DNA of 15,186 nucleotides from Capsulimonas sp. (GCA_025963815.1 JAOQAA010000677.1:1-15186); one strand, 5' to 3'. Numbered from the stretch's first letter, positions 7,129 to 15,081 are shown. Numbers and translations: made by a program. Notes: a model not told the origin generated them from the sequence alone.

Positions 7129-7164
7129 ATGGCCGGACGATTGTAAAATCGTCCGGCCATTTTT
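7129..7164. terminator. Strong Rho-independent terminator, probably bidirectional
   Basis: A perfect 14-bp stem (7129-7142 with 7147-7160) closes a GTAA loop and is followed by TTTT on the plus strand. On the minus strand it is followed by TTCTTT. It lies between the end of the DUF4380-like gene and the end of the convergent small-protein gene, so it can serve both. Confidence 0.88.
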
Positions 7165-7184
7165 CTGTCCGCCGCATTCTGGTC

Positions 7185-7523
7185 TTACATGGTGGTGGAC
7201 GGAGCCGGGGTGGGAGCGACCGAAGGCGCGGGCGCTTCGGTCGGAGTCGGCGGCTGTGTGGCTGTCGGGGCTTCACCTGTGGGAGCGATTGGCGTAGCCG
7301 GGGGTGTTGTCTCGATCTTTATCTCGGGGTCCGTGGCGGCCGGAGCGGGCTCCGCTGACGGCGCGCCTGGCGCGCTGTAGGTGACGCCGCTGGTATTGGC
7401 GTCCAGTTCGCCGTTCTTGATTAGGAACCCGACGAGAAAGGCTCCAAGCACCACCCATACCAAAATCACCAGGGTGCCCCAGTTTGCGTTACTTGTGCTG
7501 GTGTCCGTCTGTTGTGAACTCAT
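7185..7523 (-). CDS. Small single-pass membrane protein with Pro/Ala/Thr-rich tail
   Basis: I do not recognise a family for this 112-residue protein. It has a 14-residue Ser/Thr/Asn-rich N-terminus, one membrane helix at about 15-35 (WGTLVILVWVVLGAFLVGFL), and a long low-complexity tail of proline, alanine, threonine and glutamate. By the positive-inside rule the single lysine after the helix gives no firm orientation; an extracytoplasmic tail is the likelier guess. AGGAG lies 5 bases before the ATG, an excellent ribosome binding site, which supports a real gene. It shares its layout and the spacing W15-G16 ... G32-F-L with the next minus-strand gene (7698-8048), so the two look like paralogs, but each has its own terminator. 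Function is unknown; a cell-envelope or surface role is plausible. Confidence 0.75.
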   Translation of the reverse strand: MSSQQTDTSTSNANWGTLVILVWVVLGAFLVGFLIKNGELDANTSGVTYSAPGAPSAEPAPAATDPEIKIETTPPATPIAPTGEAPTATQPPTPTEAPAPSVAPTPAPSTTM

Positions 7524-7627
7524 CGCGTCTCCTCATAAATATTCGTCAAAATTTGTTGGTAAGGTGATTTTACCTCAGAGCGCTTGAGGATGGTTGCATT
7601 TCAGACGCTTACTCGCTCTGGAGACAC

Positions 7628-7673
7628 AAAAACGCCCGCCCTTTCCAGCGCTGCTGGGAGGACGGACGTTTTT
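7628..7673 (-). terminator. Rho-independent terminator of the collagen-like gene
   Basis: Read leftward, an arm starting AAAAACGTCCGTCC pairs with GGGCGGGCGTTTTT through a stem of about 20 bp closed by a short loop. Two of the pairs are G-U only on the minus-strand RNA and would be C-A mismatches on the plus strand. A run of U ends the hairpin. It sits about 25 bases past the stop of the gene ending at 7698. Confidence 0.8.
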
Positions 7674-7697
7674 GCGCTTAGGACATGGTGGACGCGA

Positions 7698-8048
7698 CTA
7701 TCCGCCGGGCGCCGGCGCCGGATCGCTGCTCGTCGGAGTGCTGCTGGCGGGTCCGCTCGGGCCGGGAGCTCCAGGGGCGCCAGGCGCTCCGGGAGCGCCC
7801 GCAGCGCCGGCCGGGCCAGGGGCTCCCGCTGGGCCAGGAACCGCAACCGGAACTGGGACAGCAACGGTCGAAGGCGCGCTCGGCGCACTGGGCGTCGTCG
7901 TGACATTTACGCTCGATGGCGCTGTCACCGCCTGATTGTTGTTATAAACGAGGAACCCGATCACAATGACTGCGATCACGACGACGGCAATAACCGCCGG
8001 ACCCCAGCTCGAACCACTCGATCCTGTATTTCCCTGATTAACGCTCAT
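7698..8048 (-). CDS. Small single-pass membrane protein with collagen-like repeat
   Basis: This 116-residue protein has a Gly/Ser/Asn-rich N-terminus, one membrane helix at about 16-34 (WGPAVIAVVVIAVIVIGFLV), a Ser/Thr/Val/Pro linker, and ten uninterrupted Gly-X-Y triplets at residues 72-101 made of Pro and Ala, followed by a Ser/Pro-rich end. Gly-X-Y runs can form collagen-type triple helices, and bacterial examples are usually surface-exposed; ten triplets is short, so trimer formation is only possible, not shown. GGAGG lies 10 bases before the ATG. The helix and flanks match the neighbouring gene at 7185-7523 in position (W15-G16, G31-F-L), indicating a duplicated pair with diverged tails. 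The repeat is GC-rich and repetitive at DNA level, so its length may vary between strains. No family recognised. Confidence 0.75.
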   Translation of the reverse strand: MSVNQGNTGSSGSSWGPAVIAVVVIAVIVIGFLVYNNNQAVTAPSSVNVTTTPSAPSAPSTVAVPVPVAVPGPAGAPGPAGAAGAPGAPGAPGAPGPSGPASSTPTSSDPAPAPGG

Positions 8049-8144
8049 GCGCTTTGAACCTCCGTGTAGTAGCTAAGATGTTTCGAACTTGGTTTGCTTC
8101 TACCCTTGACTATTTGCTTTTTAAACGTATTGACGCCTGCGCGC

Positions 8145-8174
8145 TTGCGGCGATTGCGCCTGGCGGGCTATAAT
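8145..8174 (+). promoter_or_regulatory. Candidate promoter of the phosphoesterase gene
   Basis: TTGCGG (8145-8150), 18 bases, then a perfect TATAAT (8169-8174). The transcript would start near 8181, within the left arm of a 9-bp hairpin (GGCGGCGCA 8177-8185 with TGCGCCGCC 8199-8207) that precedes the GAAGGAG ribosome binding site. Confidence 0.55.
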
Positions 8175-8219
8175 TTGGCGGCGCATCCGACATAAACGTG
8201 CGCCGCCGCCGAAGGAGAA

Positions 8220-9116
8220 ATGTTCGTGCTCACTCAACCCCTATGGAAATCGGCGCTCGTTCTGGCCTGTGTTCTGGCCGGTGCGGGAAGCGTCAACGCG
8301 GCAAAGAAGCCCATTCCTGCCGTCAAAAAGCCTATCAAAGCCGCCAGCGCCGTCAATCCGCGTTATACGTTTGTCGCCTACGGCGATACGCGCAGCAATC
8401 CCGATGTGCATCGGACCATCATCGACTTGATCGTCGCCCAGAAACCGGAGTTCGTGCTGCAAAGCGGCGATCTTGTGTCTGACGGCGGAAATCCCAGGCA
8501 ATGGACGGAATTTTCCGAGATTACCAAGCCTCTGCGCGATGCCCATATCGCCTACTATCCGTCACGCGGGAACCACGACGCCGGCCCGTACTATCAAAAT
8601 TATGTGACCGAGCCGTTCGAGCCGGGCGGCAACAAATACTATTACGCCTTCACGCGTCACAAAAACCACTTCATCGTTTTGGACGAGTTTCAGGACTATG
8701 CGATCGGTAGTGATCAATACCAATGGCTCGAAAGAGAATTGAAAAAGGGGCAAAAAACGGCGATAAACACCTTCGTCCTGTTCCATGAATCGCCCTTCTC
8801 CGTGGGGCCTCATGGTCCGACGGCCGAGGCCCAGCGTAACGTCCATCCGCTGTTCGTGAAGTATCGGCCGCGTATCGTCTTCTGCGGACACGATCACCTC
8901 TACTATCGGACCAAGCGCGACGGCGTCAATTATATCGTGACCGGCGGCGGCGGGGCTCCTCTTTACGACGCCGCCAACGCCGCTCTCGCCATTCCTGGCG
9001 ATGTGTATGTGAGCGATTACCACATCATCCGCTGTGAGGTCAACGGAACTCAGGTCAGTGGGACCGTAATTACCCCAAGCGGCAAAGTCATCGACAAGTT
9101 CGTGTTCAAACCATAG
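8220..9116 (+). CDS. Secreted calcineurin-like metallophosphoesterase
   Basis: This is an exported phosphoesterase of the calcineurin-like (purple acid phosphatase) superfamily. Residues 1-27 are a signal peptide ending SVNA, followed by a Lys/Pro/Ala-rich linker to about 45. All five metal-binding blocks are present: GDTR with Asp56, GDLV with Asp84, GNHD at 117-120, His189 in LFHESP, and GHDH at 223-226. The metal site therefore looks complete and the enzyme active; its substrate is unknown. The ATG at 8220 is only 2 bases after GGAG, while an in-frame GTG at 8226 is 8 bases after it; either start leaves the signal peptide intact, and the GTG has better spacing. It is divergent from the collagen-like gene and is followed by a terminator hairpin. 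Confidence 0.88.
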   Translation: MFVLTQPLWKSALVLACVLAGAGSVNAAKKPIPAVKKPIKAASAVNPRYTFVAYGDTRSNPDVHRTIIDLIVAQKPEFVLQSGDLVSDGGNPRQWTEFSEITKPLRDAHIAYYPSRGNHDAGPYYQNYVTEPFEPGGNKYYYAFTRHKNHFIVLDEFQDYAIGSDQYQWLERELKKGQKTAINTFVLFHESPFSVGPHGPTAEAQRNVHPLFVKYRPRIVFCGHDHLYYRTKRDGVNYIVTGGGGAPLYDAANAALAIPGDVYVSDYHIIRCEVNGTQVSGTVITPSGKVIDKFVFKP

Positions 9117-9142
9117 GCGCGCCCGCTTTTCTCTTGTGATCC

Positions 9143-9181
9143 CAGCGCCCGTCGATGAAATCGGCGGGCGCTGTTCGTTTT
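9143..9181 (+). terminator. Rho-independent terminator after the phosphoesterase gene
   Basis: CAGCGCCCGTCGAT (9143-9156) pairs with ATCGGCGGGCGCTG (9160-9173), 14 bp with one G-U, around a three-base loop, followed by TTCGTTTT. It lies 27 bases after the stop codon. Confidence 0.82.
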
Positions 9182-9219
9182 GGCGGGCAGGCGAGCGGGT
9201 AGATACTAAAACATCTTTG

Positions 9220-9271
9220 GGAAACATTTCCAGAGGTTGGCCCGTCAACGCAATGTCGCTGAAGTTTCAGC
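9220..9271. promoter_or_regulatory. Two short dyads upstream of the DUF1003 operon
   Basis: GGAAA-CA-TTTCC (9220-9231) and GCTGAA-GT-TTCAGC (9258-9271) are exact dyads with two-base centres, 38 bases apart centre to centre, within the 200-base gap before the operon. They could be operator half-sites. I see no convincing -35/-10 pair in this gap. Chance remains possible for sites this short. Confidence 0.3.
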
Positions 9272-9317
9272 TTAGGACGGCGGTGGAGCAATCTAGGGAG
9301 TGGGAAGGGAACGGGAT

Positions 9318-9962
9318 ATGGCGGGCAGCAATTCAAAAAACGGTTCGATATCATCCGAGGAGCGGGCGAATGCAGAAGCCAAGGATAAGCTCGCGGAAGG
9401 TGCTTACGCGGACGATCTGACGAAGCGTAACATCGAGCTGGTGGCGAAGATCGATCAGTCGGCGATGGCGAAACGGTCGAAAACTGACCGCATTGTGGAC
9501 GTGATTACGGCATTCTGCGGCAGCATGAGCTTTGTCTGGGTTCATTTGATTTGGTTTGGATTTTGGATCGTGATCAATATCGGACCATGGGACGGCAAAA
9601 AGCTGCATTTCGATCCCTATCCGTTTCAGCTACTGACACTGGTCGTATCGCTGGAAGCGATCTTCCTCTCGACATTTATCCTGATCAGCCAGAACCGGCA
9701 GGGACATATGGCGGACCGCCGCAATCATCTCGACCTGCAGATCAATCTGCTGTCCGAGCAGGAAAATACGAAGATGATCATGATGCTGGAGACGATCCAA
9801 AATCATCTCGGCATTAAAATGACCGATCCGGAATTGGCGCTGATGGAGGCTGCGGTTCGCCCCGATCAACTGGTCGAGCAGATTGAAAAAGTGATCGAAT
9901 CGGATCCCAATATGCGGGACACGCTGGTCGATTTGGTGAAAATTCCCAGCAAGCCGAACTGA
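9318..9962 (+). CDS. DUF1003 membrane protein (first of two)
   Basis: This 214-residue inner-membrane protein belongs to the DUF1003 family, whose biochemical role is not established. The family core is unmistakable: two membrane helices (about 62-88 and 103-124) linked by FDPYPFQLLTLVVSLEAIFL, then ILISQNRQ, MADRRNHLDLQINLLSEQE and a soluble helical tail. A 60-residue charged N-terminal region precedes the first helix. I chose the ATG at 9318 over the GTG at 9300 because a purine-rich AAGGGA lies 8 bases before it. Only 7 bases separate its stop from the next gene, a second DUF1003 protein, so the two form an operon and may work as a heteromer. The C-terminal tail has a helical appearance and may mediate assembly. 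Confidence 0.9.
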   Translation: MAGSNSKNGSISSEERANAEAKDKLAEGAYADDLTKRNIELVAKIDQSAMAKRSKTDRIVDVITAFCGSMSFVWVHLIWFGFWIVINIGPWDGKKLHFDPYPFQLLTLVVSLEAIFLSTFILISQNRQGHMADRRNHLDLQINLLSEQENTKMIMMLETIQNHLGIKMTDPELALMEAAVRPDQLVEQIEKVIESDPNMRDTLVDLVKIPSKPN

Positions 9963-9969
9963 GGGATTT

Positions 9970-10554
9970 ATGAGTACTGAAATCGACCCAGTTGCGGAGA
10001 CGACGGAAATCATCGCCGCCATGCACCATAAGGCGGAAGAGCGGGTCGATTGGCATCAGCGCTCGGTGGAGCGCGTGGTGTCTACTCTCGGACGCCCGAT
10101 GTTTCTGTATTTCGTGCTCAGCGTGATCGTCGCCTGGATTGCTTACAACGAGTTCGCGCCGTATGAGCATTGGGTGCGGGTTGATGCTCCGCCGTTTTCC
10201 TGGCTCCAGGGGACGATCAGTCTGGGAGGCCTGCTCATCGCGATCGTCATTCTGATCGCGCAGAACCGGCAGGGGAAGCTTGCGGAAAGCCGCGCACAGC
10301 TGGATTTGCAGGTGAACTTGCTCGCCGAACAAAAAATCGCCAAGCTCATCGCTTTAGTGGAGGAACTGCGCCGCGACCTTCCCACTGTCCGCGATCGGCG
10401 CGATCCCGAGGCTGAAGCCATGGCGGCGGCCACCAACCCCGAAGAAGTGCTGGCGGCGCTGGAAGAAAAAGTCCGGGAAGCCTCTCCCGATTCCCAGGGG
10501 CCGCTCAGCGCGGCTGCGGACGCTCTGCGAGACTTCCAAAAGTCCGGGCGTTGA
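9970..10554 (+). CDS. DUF1003 membrane protein (second of two)
   Basis: This 194-residue protein is the downstream paralog of the preceding DUF1003 gene. It keeps two membrane helices (about 42-60 and 80-97), the IVILIAQNRQGKLAESRAQL block and DLQVNLLAEQK, but lacks the FDPYPF motif found in the first copy; the loop reads DAPPFSWLQGT instead. The C-terminus, about 70 residues, is acidic and Ala/Glu-rich and probably helical. GAGGG lies 5 bases before the ATG and the gene begins 7 bases after its neighbour's stop, so co-transcription is near certain. It converges on the SpoIIE-type phosphatase gene with 11 bases between stop codons and no room for a terminator. Function is unknown. Confidence 0.88.
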   Translation: MSTEIDPVAETTEIIAAMHHKAEERVDWHQRSVERVVSTLGRPMFLYFVLSVIVAWIAYNEFAPYEHWVRVDAPPFSWLQGTISLGGLLIAIVILIAQNRQGKLAESRAQLDLQVNLLAEQKIAKLIALVEELRRDLPTVRDRRDPEAEAMAAATNPEEVLAALEEKVREASPDSQGPLSAAADALRDFQKSGR

Positions 10555-10565
10555 GACCGCGATTT

Positions 10566-11993
10566 CTACCTTGGTTCGCCATAGCGGGCGACGAGCAGGG
10601 CGACGTCATCCGCCAGACGAACCCGTGTGGCGAACTCGCGCACATCGCGCAGGATCGTATCGGCGAGGCTCTGCATGTCGAGCGTCTGCTGATATCGATT
10701 CGCGGCCATGGCGGCGACGCCTTCCCATCCCAGCAAAAGGCCACTCTCGGCGCGAGCTTCTGTCAGCCCGTCCGTGAGCATGACGATGGCGTCGCCGGGG
10801 TTCAAAAAGTACTGGCTTTCTTCGAAATCCATGATGCCGACGCCCAGAATGACGCCCGTCGATTGCAGCGCCAGGGGGTGGTTAGGGTTGTCGGCCGTCA
10901 GGATGATCGGCGGCTCATGGCCGGCGTTGCAGTAGACCAGCCGCCCCGTTTCCGTATCGAGAACGCCGAAGAAGAGGGAAACAAACGAGTCGAGCTGGGC
11001 GTCAATGGCGCGCGCCACACGTGACATCACTTCCGCTGGGGAATCCGCGCCTTCCAGGGCGTAAGCGCGCAGGGTCGTCGTGACTAGGGCCGTCTGCGCC
11101 GCGGCCTCCACGCCGTGACCGGCGACATCTCCAATCGCCAGCCCGAAGTACCGGGAGCCGTCGCCGATCGGCAGGACATCGTAAAAGTCGCCGCCGATAT
11201 GGCTGTCGCGTTCGGCGGGCGCATAGCGCGCTCCCAAATGCACGCGTCCATTTGCGATCTCGCTGGGGACTTCAGGGAGCACGGCGTGGTGGAGAGCGAC
11301 CGAAAGGTTCTTAACGCGCTCCAGATCGCGGAACGCCTTGATTTCCCGCTCTCGCGCTTCGGCTTCGCGCAGGCGCGCGGCGCGTTCGCTCTGCATGGCT
11401 TCCTGAGCCTGCCGCATGGCGTTCTGCGCTTCCGAGAGCGCTCCGGCGAGCTCGGTGGTGTGCCGCCGCGTTTGTTCCTCGGCATGCTCCAGATTAAAGC
11501 GCGTTCGGCGCTCGGCTTCCAGAAGCGCGGCTTCCTGCCGCCGCTTGTCCTTCTCCAGTTGCCCGGCAAGCAAAAGGTGCGCCTCAAGGCGCTGCTGCAC
11601 GACAATCTGCCGCCAGATCAGTCCGCCCGTCAGCGCTTGGACGAAAAGGCCAACGAATAAGTTAAAAGCATAGGTGTCGTCGGTGCCTAATTGAATATCA
11701 TTGAGGTGGGAGATCACGCGCATCGCCATGGCGGCGATTGTCACGATCATGGTCCAGCGCGGTCGCCATGACCACAGCGTCAGCGCGATGCAGACGTTGT
11801 AGAGGACGCTGACGTGGTAGTGTTCATCCTGATAAACGTCAGCGAAGAAAATAGAGCCCAGGAGCAGAAGGTTGAGAAAGAGCAGCCTTATCCCAGGGCG
11901 AGACTGCTCTTCCGAGTCGTCCGGGGCCGCGCCGGCGATACTATCCGGAAAACTTGCAGTCTCCAGTTTCTGTTTTTCTGTGACGGTGTTCAT
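10566..11993 (-). CDS. Membrane-anchored SpoIIE/RsbU-type PP2C serine phosphatase
   Basis: This 475-residue protein is a signalling phosphatase that in known systems dephosphorylates an anti-sigma-factor antagonist (STAS protein). After a polar N-terminus come about four membrane helices (roughly 35-53, 61-77, 80-95 and 109-128), a long charged coiled coil at about 130-235, and a PP2C/SpoIIE domain at about 240-472. The manganese-binding residues are all present: Asp269 in GGDFYD, Asp289 in GDVAGHG, Asp408 in TDGLTEA, and Asp462/463 in ADDVALLVA; YCNAGHEPP at 354-362 is typical. The signal it senses would enter through the membrane part and coiled coil. No anti-sigma factor, STAS protein or sigma factor lies in the window, so its partner is elsewhere. 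A weak GGAG lies 12 bases before the ATG, so the start is moderately certain. Confidence 0.9.
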   Translation of the reverse strand: MNTVTEKQKLETASFPDSIAGAAPDDSEEQSRPGIRLLFLNLLLLGSIFFADVYQDEHYHVSVLYNVCIALTLWSWRPRWTMIVTIAAMAMRVISHLNDIQLGTDDTYAFNLFVGLFVQALTGGLIWRQIVVQQRLEAHLLLAGQLEKDKRRQEAALLEAERRTRFNLEHAEEQTRRHTTELAGALSEAQNAMRQAQEAMQSERAARLREAEAREREIKAFRDLERVKNLSVALHHAVLPEVPSEIANGRVHLGARYAPAERDSHIGGDFYDVLPIGDGSRYFGLAIGDVAGHGVEAAAQTALVTTTLRAYALEGADSPAEVMSRVARAIDAQLDSFVSLFFGVLDTETGRLVYCNAGHEPPIILTADNPNHPLALQSTGVILGVGIMDFEESQYFLNPGDAIVMLTDGLTEARAESGLLLGWEGVAAMAANRYQQTLDMQSLADTILRDVREFATRVRLADDVALLVARYGEPR

Positions 11994-12116
11994 GGCGTCG
12001 ACGAGCTCCGATCAGCGTCCTATCCGAAGAGAAAGACGTGCCTTGCGAATACTCAGTCTACGCTTGCCCCTGCGCGTTAGGTTCCGTCGCCATCGGCGCG
12101 GGGGCGAGCGGATCGC

Positions 12117-14981
12117 TTACGCCGGTTTGTAAGCCATCGCCAGGCTTTCGCCATTGAGGACCTTCTTGAGGTAGAGCCCGGTGTGCGAACCCACGATTTC
12201 CGCGACCTGTTCCGGTGTTCCCTCGGCGACGACTTTGCCGCCGCCGTCCCCGCCTTCAGGCCCCATATCGATGACCCAGTCCGCGGTTTTGACCACATCC
12301 AGGTTATGTTCGATCACCAGCACCGTATTTCCTGTATCGGTGAGCCGCTGGAGGACTTCCAGCAGCTTCTTGGTGTCGGCGAAGTGCAGGCCGGTGGTTG
12401 GCTCGTCAAGGATATACATCGTCTTGCCGGTCGCGCGCTTGGCAAGCTCGGAGGCGAGCTTGACGCGCTGGGCCTCGCCGCCGGAGAGTTGGGTGGCGGG
12501 CTGGCCCATGCGAATATAATCTAAGCCGACATCGTGGATCGTGCGCAGTTTGCGAGTGATGGTGGGCACGGCGTCGAAGAACACGACAGCCTGGCCGACG
12601 GTCATTTCTAAAACGTCCGAGATCGACTTGCCCTTGTACTTCACTTCCAGAGTCTCGCGATTATAACGCTTGCCGTGGCAGACTTCGCAGGGGACATAGA
12701 CGTCGGGTAAGAAATGCATCTCGATCTTGATAATGCCGTCACCCTTGCAGGCTTCGCAGCGACCGCCCTTGACGTTGAAAGAGAAGCGGCCGCCCTTATA
12801 GCCGCGCATGCGGGCGTCGGGCGTTTTGGCGAACAGTTCACGGATCAGATCGAAGACGCCGGTGTAGGTCGCCGGATTCGAGCGCGGTGTGCGTCCGATG
12901 GGCGATTGGTCGATGTCCACGATCTTGTCCAGGTTTTCGATGCCAAGAATGGCGTCGTGCGGCTCCCAGACGTGACGGGTGCGGTTAATCGTCGTTTGCA
13001 GGCGCGGGAAGAGCGTCTCTTGGATCAGCGTCGATTTGCCCGACCCCGAAACGCCAGTCACGCAGACGAAGCAGCCGAGCGGGATCTTGACGTCCACGTT
13101 TTGCAGGTTATGGCCGTGCGCGTTCTTGATCTCCAGGAACTTATCCGTCGGCTTGCGGCGCTCCTTGGGAATATCGATCTTATCCTTGCCGGCCAGATAA
13201 CGGCCGGTGACGCTCTTGTTGTTCGCGACGATCTGCTTGGGCGTTCCCTGGGCGATGATCTGGCCGCCGTGCTCGCCGGCGCCGGGGCCGACGTCGATGA
13301 TCCAGTCCGCGCTCATCATCGTTTCCTCGTCGTGTTCCACGACGATGATCGTGTTGCCGAGCGATCTCAGATGGAAGAGCGTCTCAATCAGCTTGGTGTT
13401 GTCGCGCTGGTGCAGGCCGATGCTGGGTTCATCTAAGATATAGAGAACCCCGGTCAGCCCCGAGCCGATCTGCGACGCCAATCGAATGCGCTGCGCTTCG
13501 CCGCCGGCGAGAGTAGCGGCGGCGCGGTCCAGCGTCAAATATCCGAGGCCAACATTGAGCAAGAATCCCAGGCGTGTGTTGATCTCTTTGACGATCTGGC
13601 GCGCGATGATCATCTGACGGTCGGAGAGCTTCAGATCAGTGAACCACTGGTGCGCCTTGGCGATACTGAGGGCGCAGATTTCGCTGATATCGCACTTGCC
13701 CATGAGAACGGCGAGGGCTTCGGGCTTGAGGCGGCGGCCGCGGCAGGCGGGGCAGGGCTTATCCGCCTGGAACTGGCCAAGCCATTCCTTGACGCCGTCG
13801 GACTCGGTCTCACTCAGGCGCTTTTGCAGCATGCCGATGACGCCCGAATAGTCCGACGTGAACTGCCGATTCTTGCCCCAGCGGTTCTTGAATGTGACGG
13901 TGACGCTGCCGGTGACGCCGTGCAGGAGCGCCTGCTTCTGTTCTTCGGTCAGCGTGTTCAGCGGCGTGTCGTTCTGAAACCCGAACCGCTCGGCGACGCC
14001 ATGAAACAGCCCCTGCGCCCACTCGTTCTGTCCACCGGTGGCGTTGACATAGGGCGCGATAGCGCCGCCGTCGATGCTCTTGGACCAATCGGGAATGATC
14101 AGATCCGCGTCGAATTCCGTCTTGACGCCCAGGCCGTGGCAGTCCGGACAGGCGCCGTAGGGAGAGTTGAACGAGAACAGGCGCGGCTCGATATCTTCAA
14201 AATTAAAGGTCGAATCCGTGGCCTCGAAGTTCTCGGCGAACTCGATCGCCTCGCCGCCGATGACGTCGAGCACGACCTGCCCCTTGCCCCACTTCGCCGC
14301 CGTTTCGAATGAGTCCGCGAGACGCTTTTCCAGGCCCGGTTTCTTGATCACCAAACGGTCGATGACGATCTCGATCGTGTGCTGTTTGTACCGCTCCAGC
14401 GCCGGGACTTCATCCGTCGAAAGATCGTAGATCGTCCCGTCGATGCGCACGCGATTAAAGCCTTCGGTGCGGATCTCGTCGATCTCTTTCTTGTACTCGC
14501 CCTTGCGCCCACGGATGACCGGCGCCATGATTTGGACGCGCGTCCCTTCGTCCAGCTCCAGCGCCCGGTCCACCATCTGTTCGACGGTCTGCTTGGTCAG
14601 CGGCTTGCCGGTGACCGGGTCGTGCGGGATGCCGACGCGGGCGAACAGCAGTCGCAGGTAGTCATAAATCTCGGTGACGGTGCCCACGGTCGAACGCGGG
14701 TTTTTCGACGTCGATTTCTGGTCGATGGAGACGGCGGGGGACAGCCCTTCAATGTGGTCAACATCAGGCTTGTCCATCTGTCCGAGGAACTGGCGGGCGT
14801 ACGCCGACAGTGATTCCACATAGCGCCGCTGCCCTTCGGCATAGATCGTATCGAAGGCCAGCGAAGATTTCCCCGATCCTGAGAGTCCGGTGATAACAAC
14901 AAGTTTGTCCCGAGGAATATCGAGGGAAACGTCCTTCAGATTGTTCTGACGCGCCCCTTGAATTCGAATGCAGTCGGCCAT
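12117..14981 (-). CDS. uvrA: UvrA, excinuclease ABC damage-recognition ATPase
   Basis: UvrA dimerises, finds bulky DNA lesions and loads UvrB in nucleotide excision repair. The 954 residues match the usual 940-960. Both ABC modules are complete: Walker [10 protein letters not shown] at about 32-40 and GVSGSGKST near 647; signatures LAGGEAQR near 494 and LSGGEAQR near 840; Walker [13 protein letters not shown] and [12 protein letters not shown]. Zinc-binding CxxC pairs appear as CPDCHG (about 280), CPACRG (about 413), CEACKG (about 740) and CEVCHG (about 765), so no module is degraded. I start at the ATG at 14981 ([12 protein letters not shown]), with GAGG 5 bases before it; the in-frame ATG at 15071 lies within the promoter region. 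It is followed after 123 bases by the phosphatase gene; I see no clear terminator there. Confidence 0.98.
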   Translation of the reverse strand: MADCIRIQGARQNNLKDVSLDIPRDKLVVITGLSGSGKSSLAFDTIYAEGQRRYVESLSAYARQFLGQMDKPDVDHIEGLSPAVSIDQKSTSKNPRSTVGTVTEIYDYLRLLFARVGIPHDPVTGKPLTKQTVEQMVDRALELDEGTRVQIMAPVIRGRKGEYKKEIDEIRTEGFNRVRIDGTIYDLSTDEVPALERYKQHTIEIVIDRLVIKKPGLEKRLADSFETAAKWGKGQVVLDVIGGEAIEFAENFEATDSTFNFEDIEPRLFSFNSPYGACPDCHGLGVKTEFDADLIIPDWSKSIDGGAIAPYVNATGGQNEWAQGLFHGVAERFGFQNDTPLNTLTEEQKQALLHGVTGSVTVTFKNRWGKNRQFTSDYSGVIGMLQKRLSETESDGVKEWLGQFQADKPCPACRGRRLKPEALAVLMGKCDISEICALSIAKAHQWFTDLKLSDRQMIIARQIVKEINTRLGFLLNVGLGYLTLDRAAATLAGGEAQRIRLASQIGSGLTGVLYILDEPSIGLHQRDNTKLIETLFHLRSLGNTIIVVEHDEETMMSADWIIDVGPGAGEHGGQIIAQGTPKQIVANNKSVTGRYLAGKDKIDIPKERRKPTDKFLEIKNAHGHNLQNVDVKIPLGCFVCVTGVSGSGKSTLIQETLFPRLQTTINRTRHVWEPHDAILGIENLDKIVDIDQSPIGRTPRSNPATYTGVFDLIRELFAKTPDARMRGYKGGRFSFNVKGGRCEACKGDGIIKIEMHFLPDVYVPCEVCHGKRYNRETLEVKYKGKSISDVLEMTVGQAVVFFDAVPTITRKLRTIHDVGLDYIRMGQPATQLSGGEAQRVKLASELAKRATGKTMYILDEPTTGLHFADTKKLLEVLQRLTDTGNTVLVIEHNLDVVKTADWVIDMGPEGGDGGGKVVAEGTPEQVAEIVGSHTGLYLKKVLNGESLAMAYKPA

Positions 14982-14992
14982 GGATACCTCAC

Positions 14993-15026
14993 GCAAAAGA
15001 AAACGGGCCACATAGCTGCGCCCGTT
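14993..15026 (-). promoter_or_regulatory. Terminator-like hairpin in the uvrA leader
   Basis: On the minus strand AACGGGC (15026-15020), an 11-base loop, GCCCGTT (15008-15002), then UUUUCUUUU (15003-14995). The form is that of an intrinsic terminator, yet it lies between the predicted uvrA promoter and the GAGG ribosome binding site at 14990-14987. It may be an attenuator, or simply a 5' stabilising stem. Confidence 0.5.
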
Positions 15027-15031
15027 CGATA

Positions 15032-15045
15032 AAAACATTTGTTCT
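15032..15045 (-). promoter_or_regulatory. Candidate LexA (SOS) box of uvrA
   Basis: On the minus strand AGAACAAATGTTTT matches the Gram-positive-type SOS consensus CGAACRNRYGTTYC at 12 of 14 positions, including the GAAC...GTT core. It lies 6 bases downstream of the -10 box, at the predicted transcription start, a position where a repressor would block initiation. uvrA is a classical SOS gene, which raises the likelihood. Confidence 0.55.
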
Positions 15046-15051
15046 GCATGG

Positions 15052-15081
15052 AGTGTACCATAAGACAGCATTTAGGGTCAA
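15052..15081 (-). promoter_or_regulatory. Sigma-70-type promoter of uvrA
   Basis: TTGACC (15081-15076), 18 bases, then TACACT (15057-15052) on the minus strand, each close to consensus. The start of transcription would be near 15045, giving a leader of about 64 bases. The remaining bases to the right edge (15082-15186) show no gene or structure I can support. Confidence 0.62.

Noticed and set aside
7720..7830. Short GC-rich repeats resembling a CRISPR or satellite array
   Set aside because: They are the codons of the Gly-X-Y run; there are no unique spacers and the unit is 9 bases or less.
7584..8057. A 157-codon plus-strand open frame opposite the collagen-like gene
   Set aside because: Its Arg-rich product mirrors the Gly-X-Y coding repeat, and it runs through the minus-strand terminator; the minus frame has a ribosome binding site and a membrane helix.
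14982..15071. Upstream in-frame start for uvrA
   Set aside because: The extra 30 residues are absent from the family N-terminus, the ATG lies upstream of the predicted transcript start, and the ATG at 14981 has a proper ribosome binding site.
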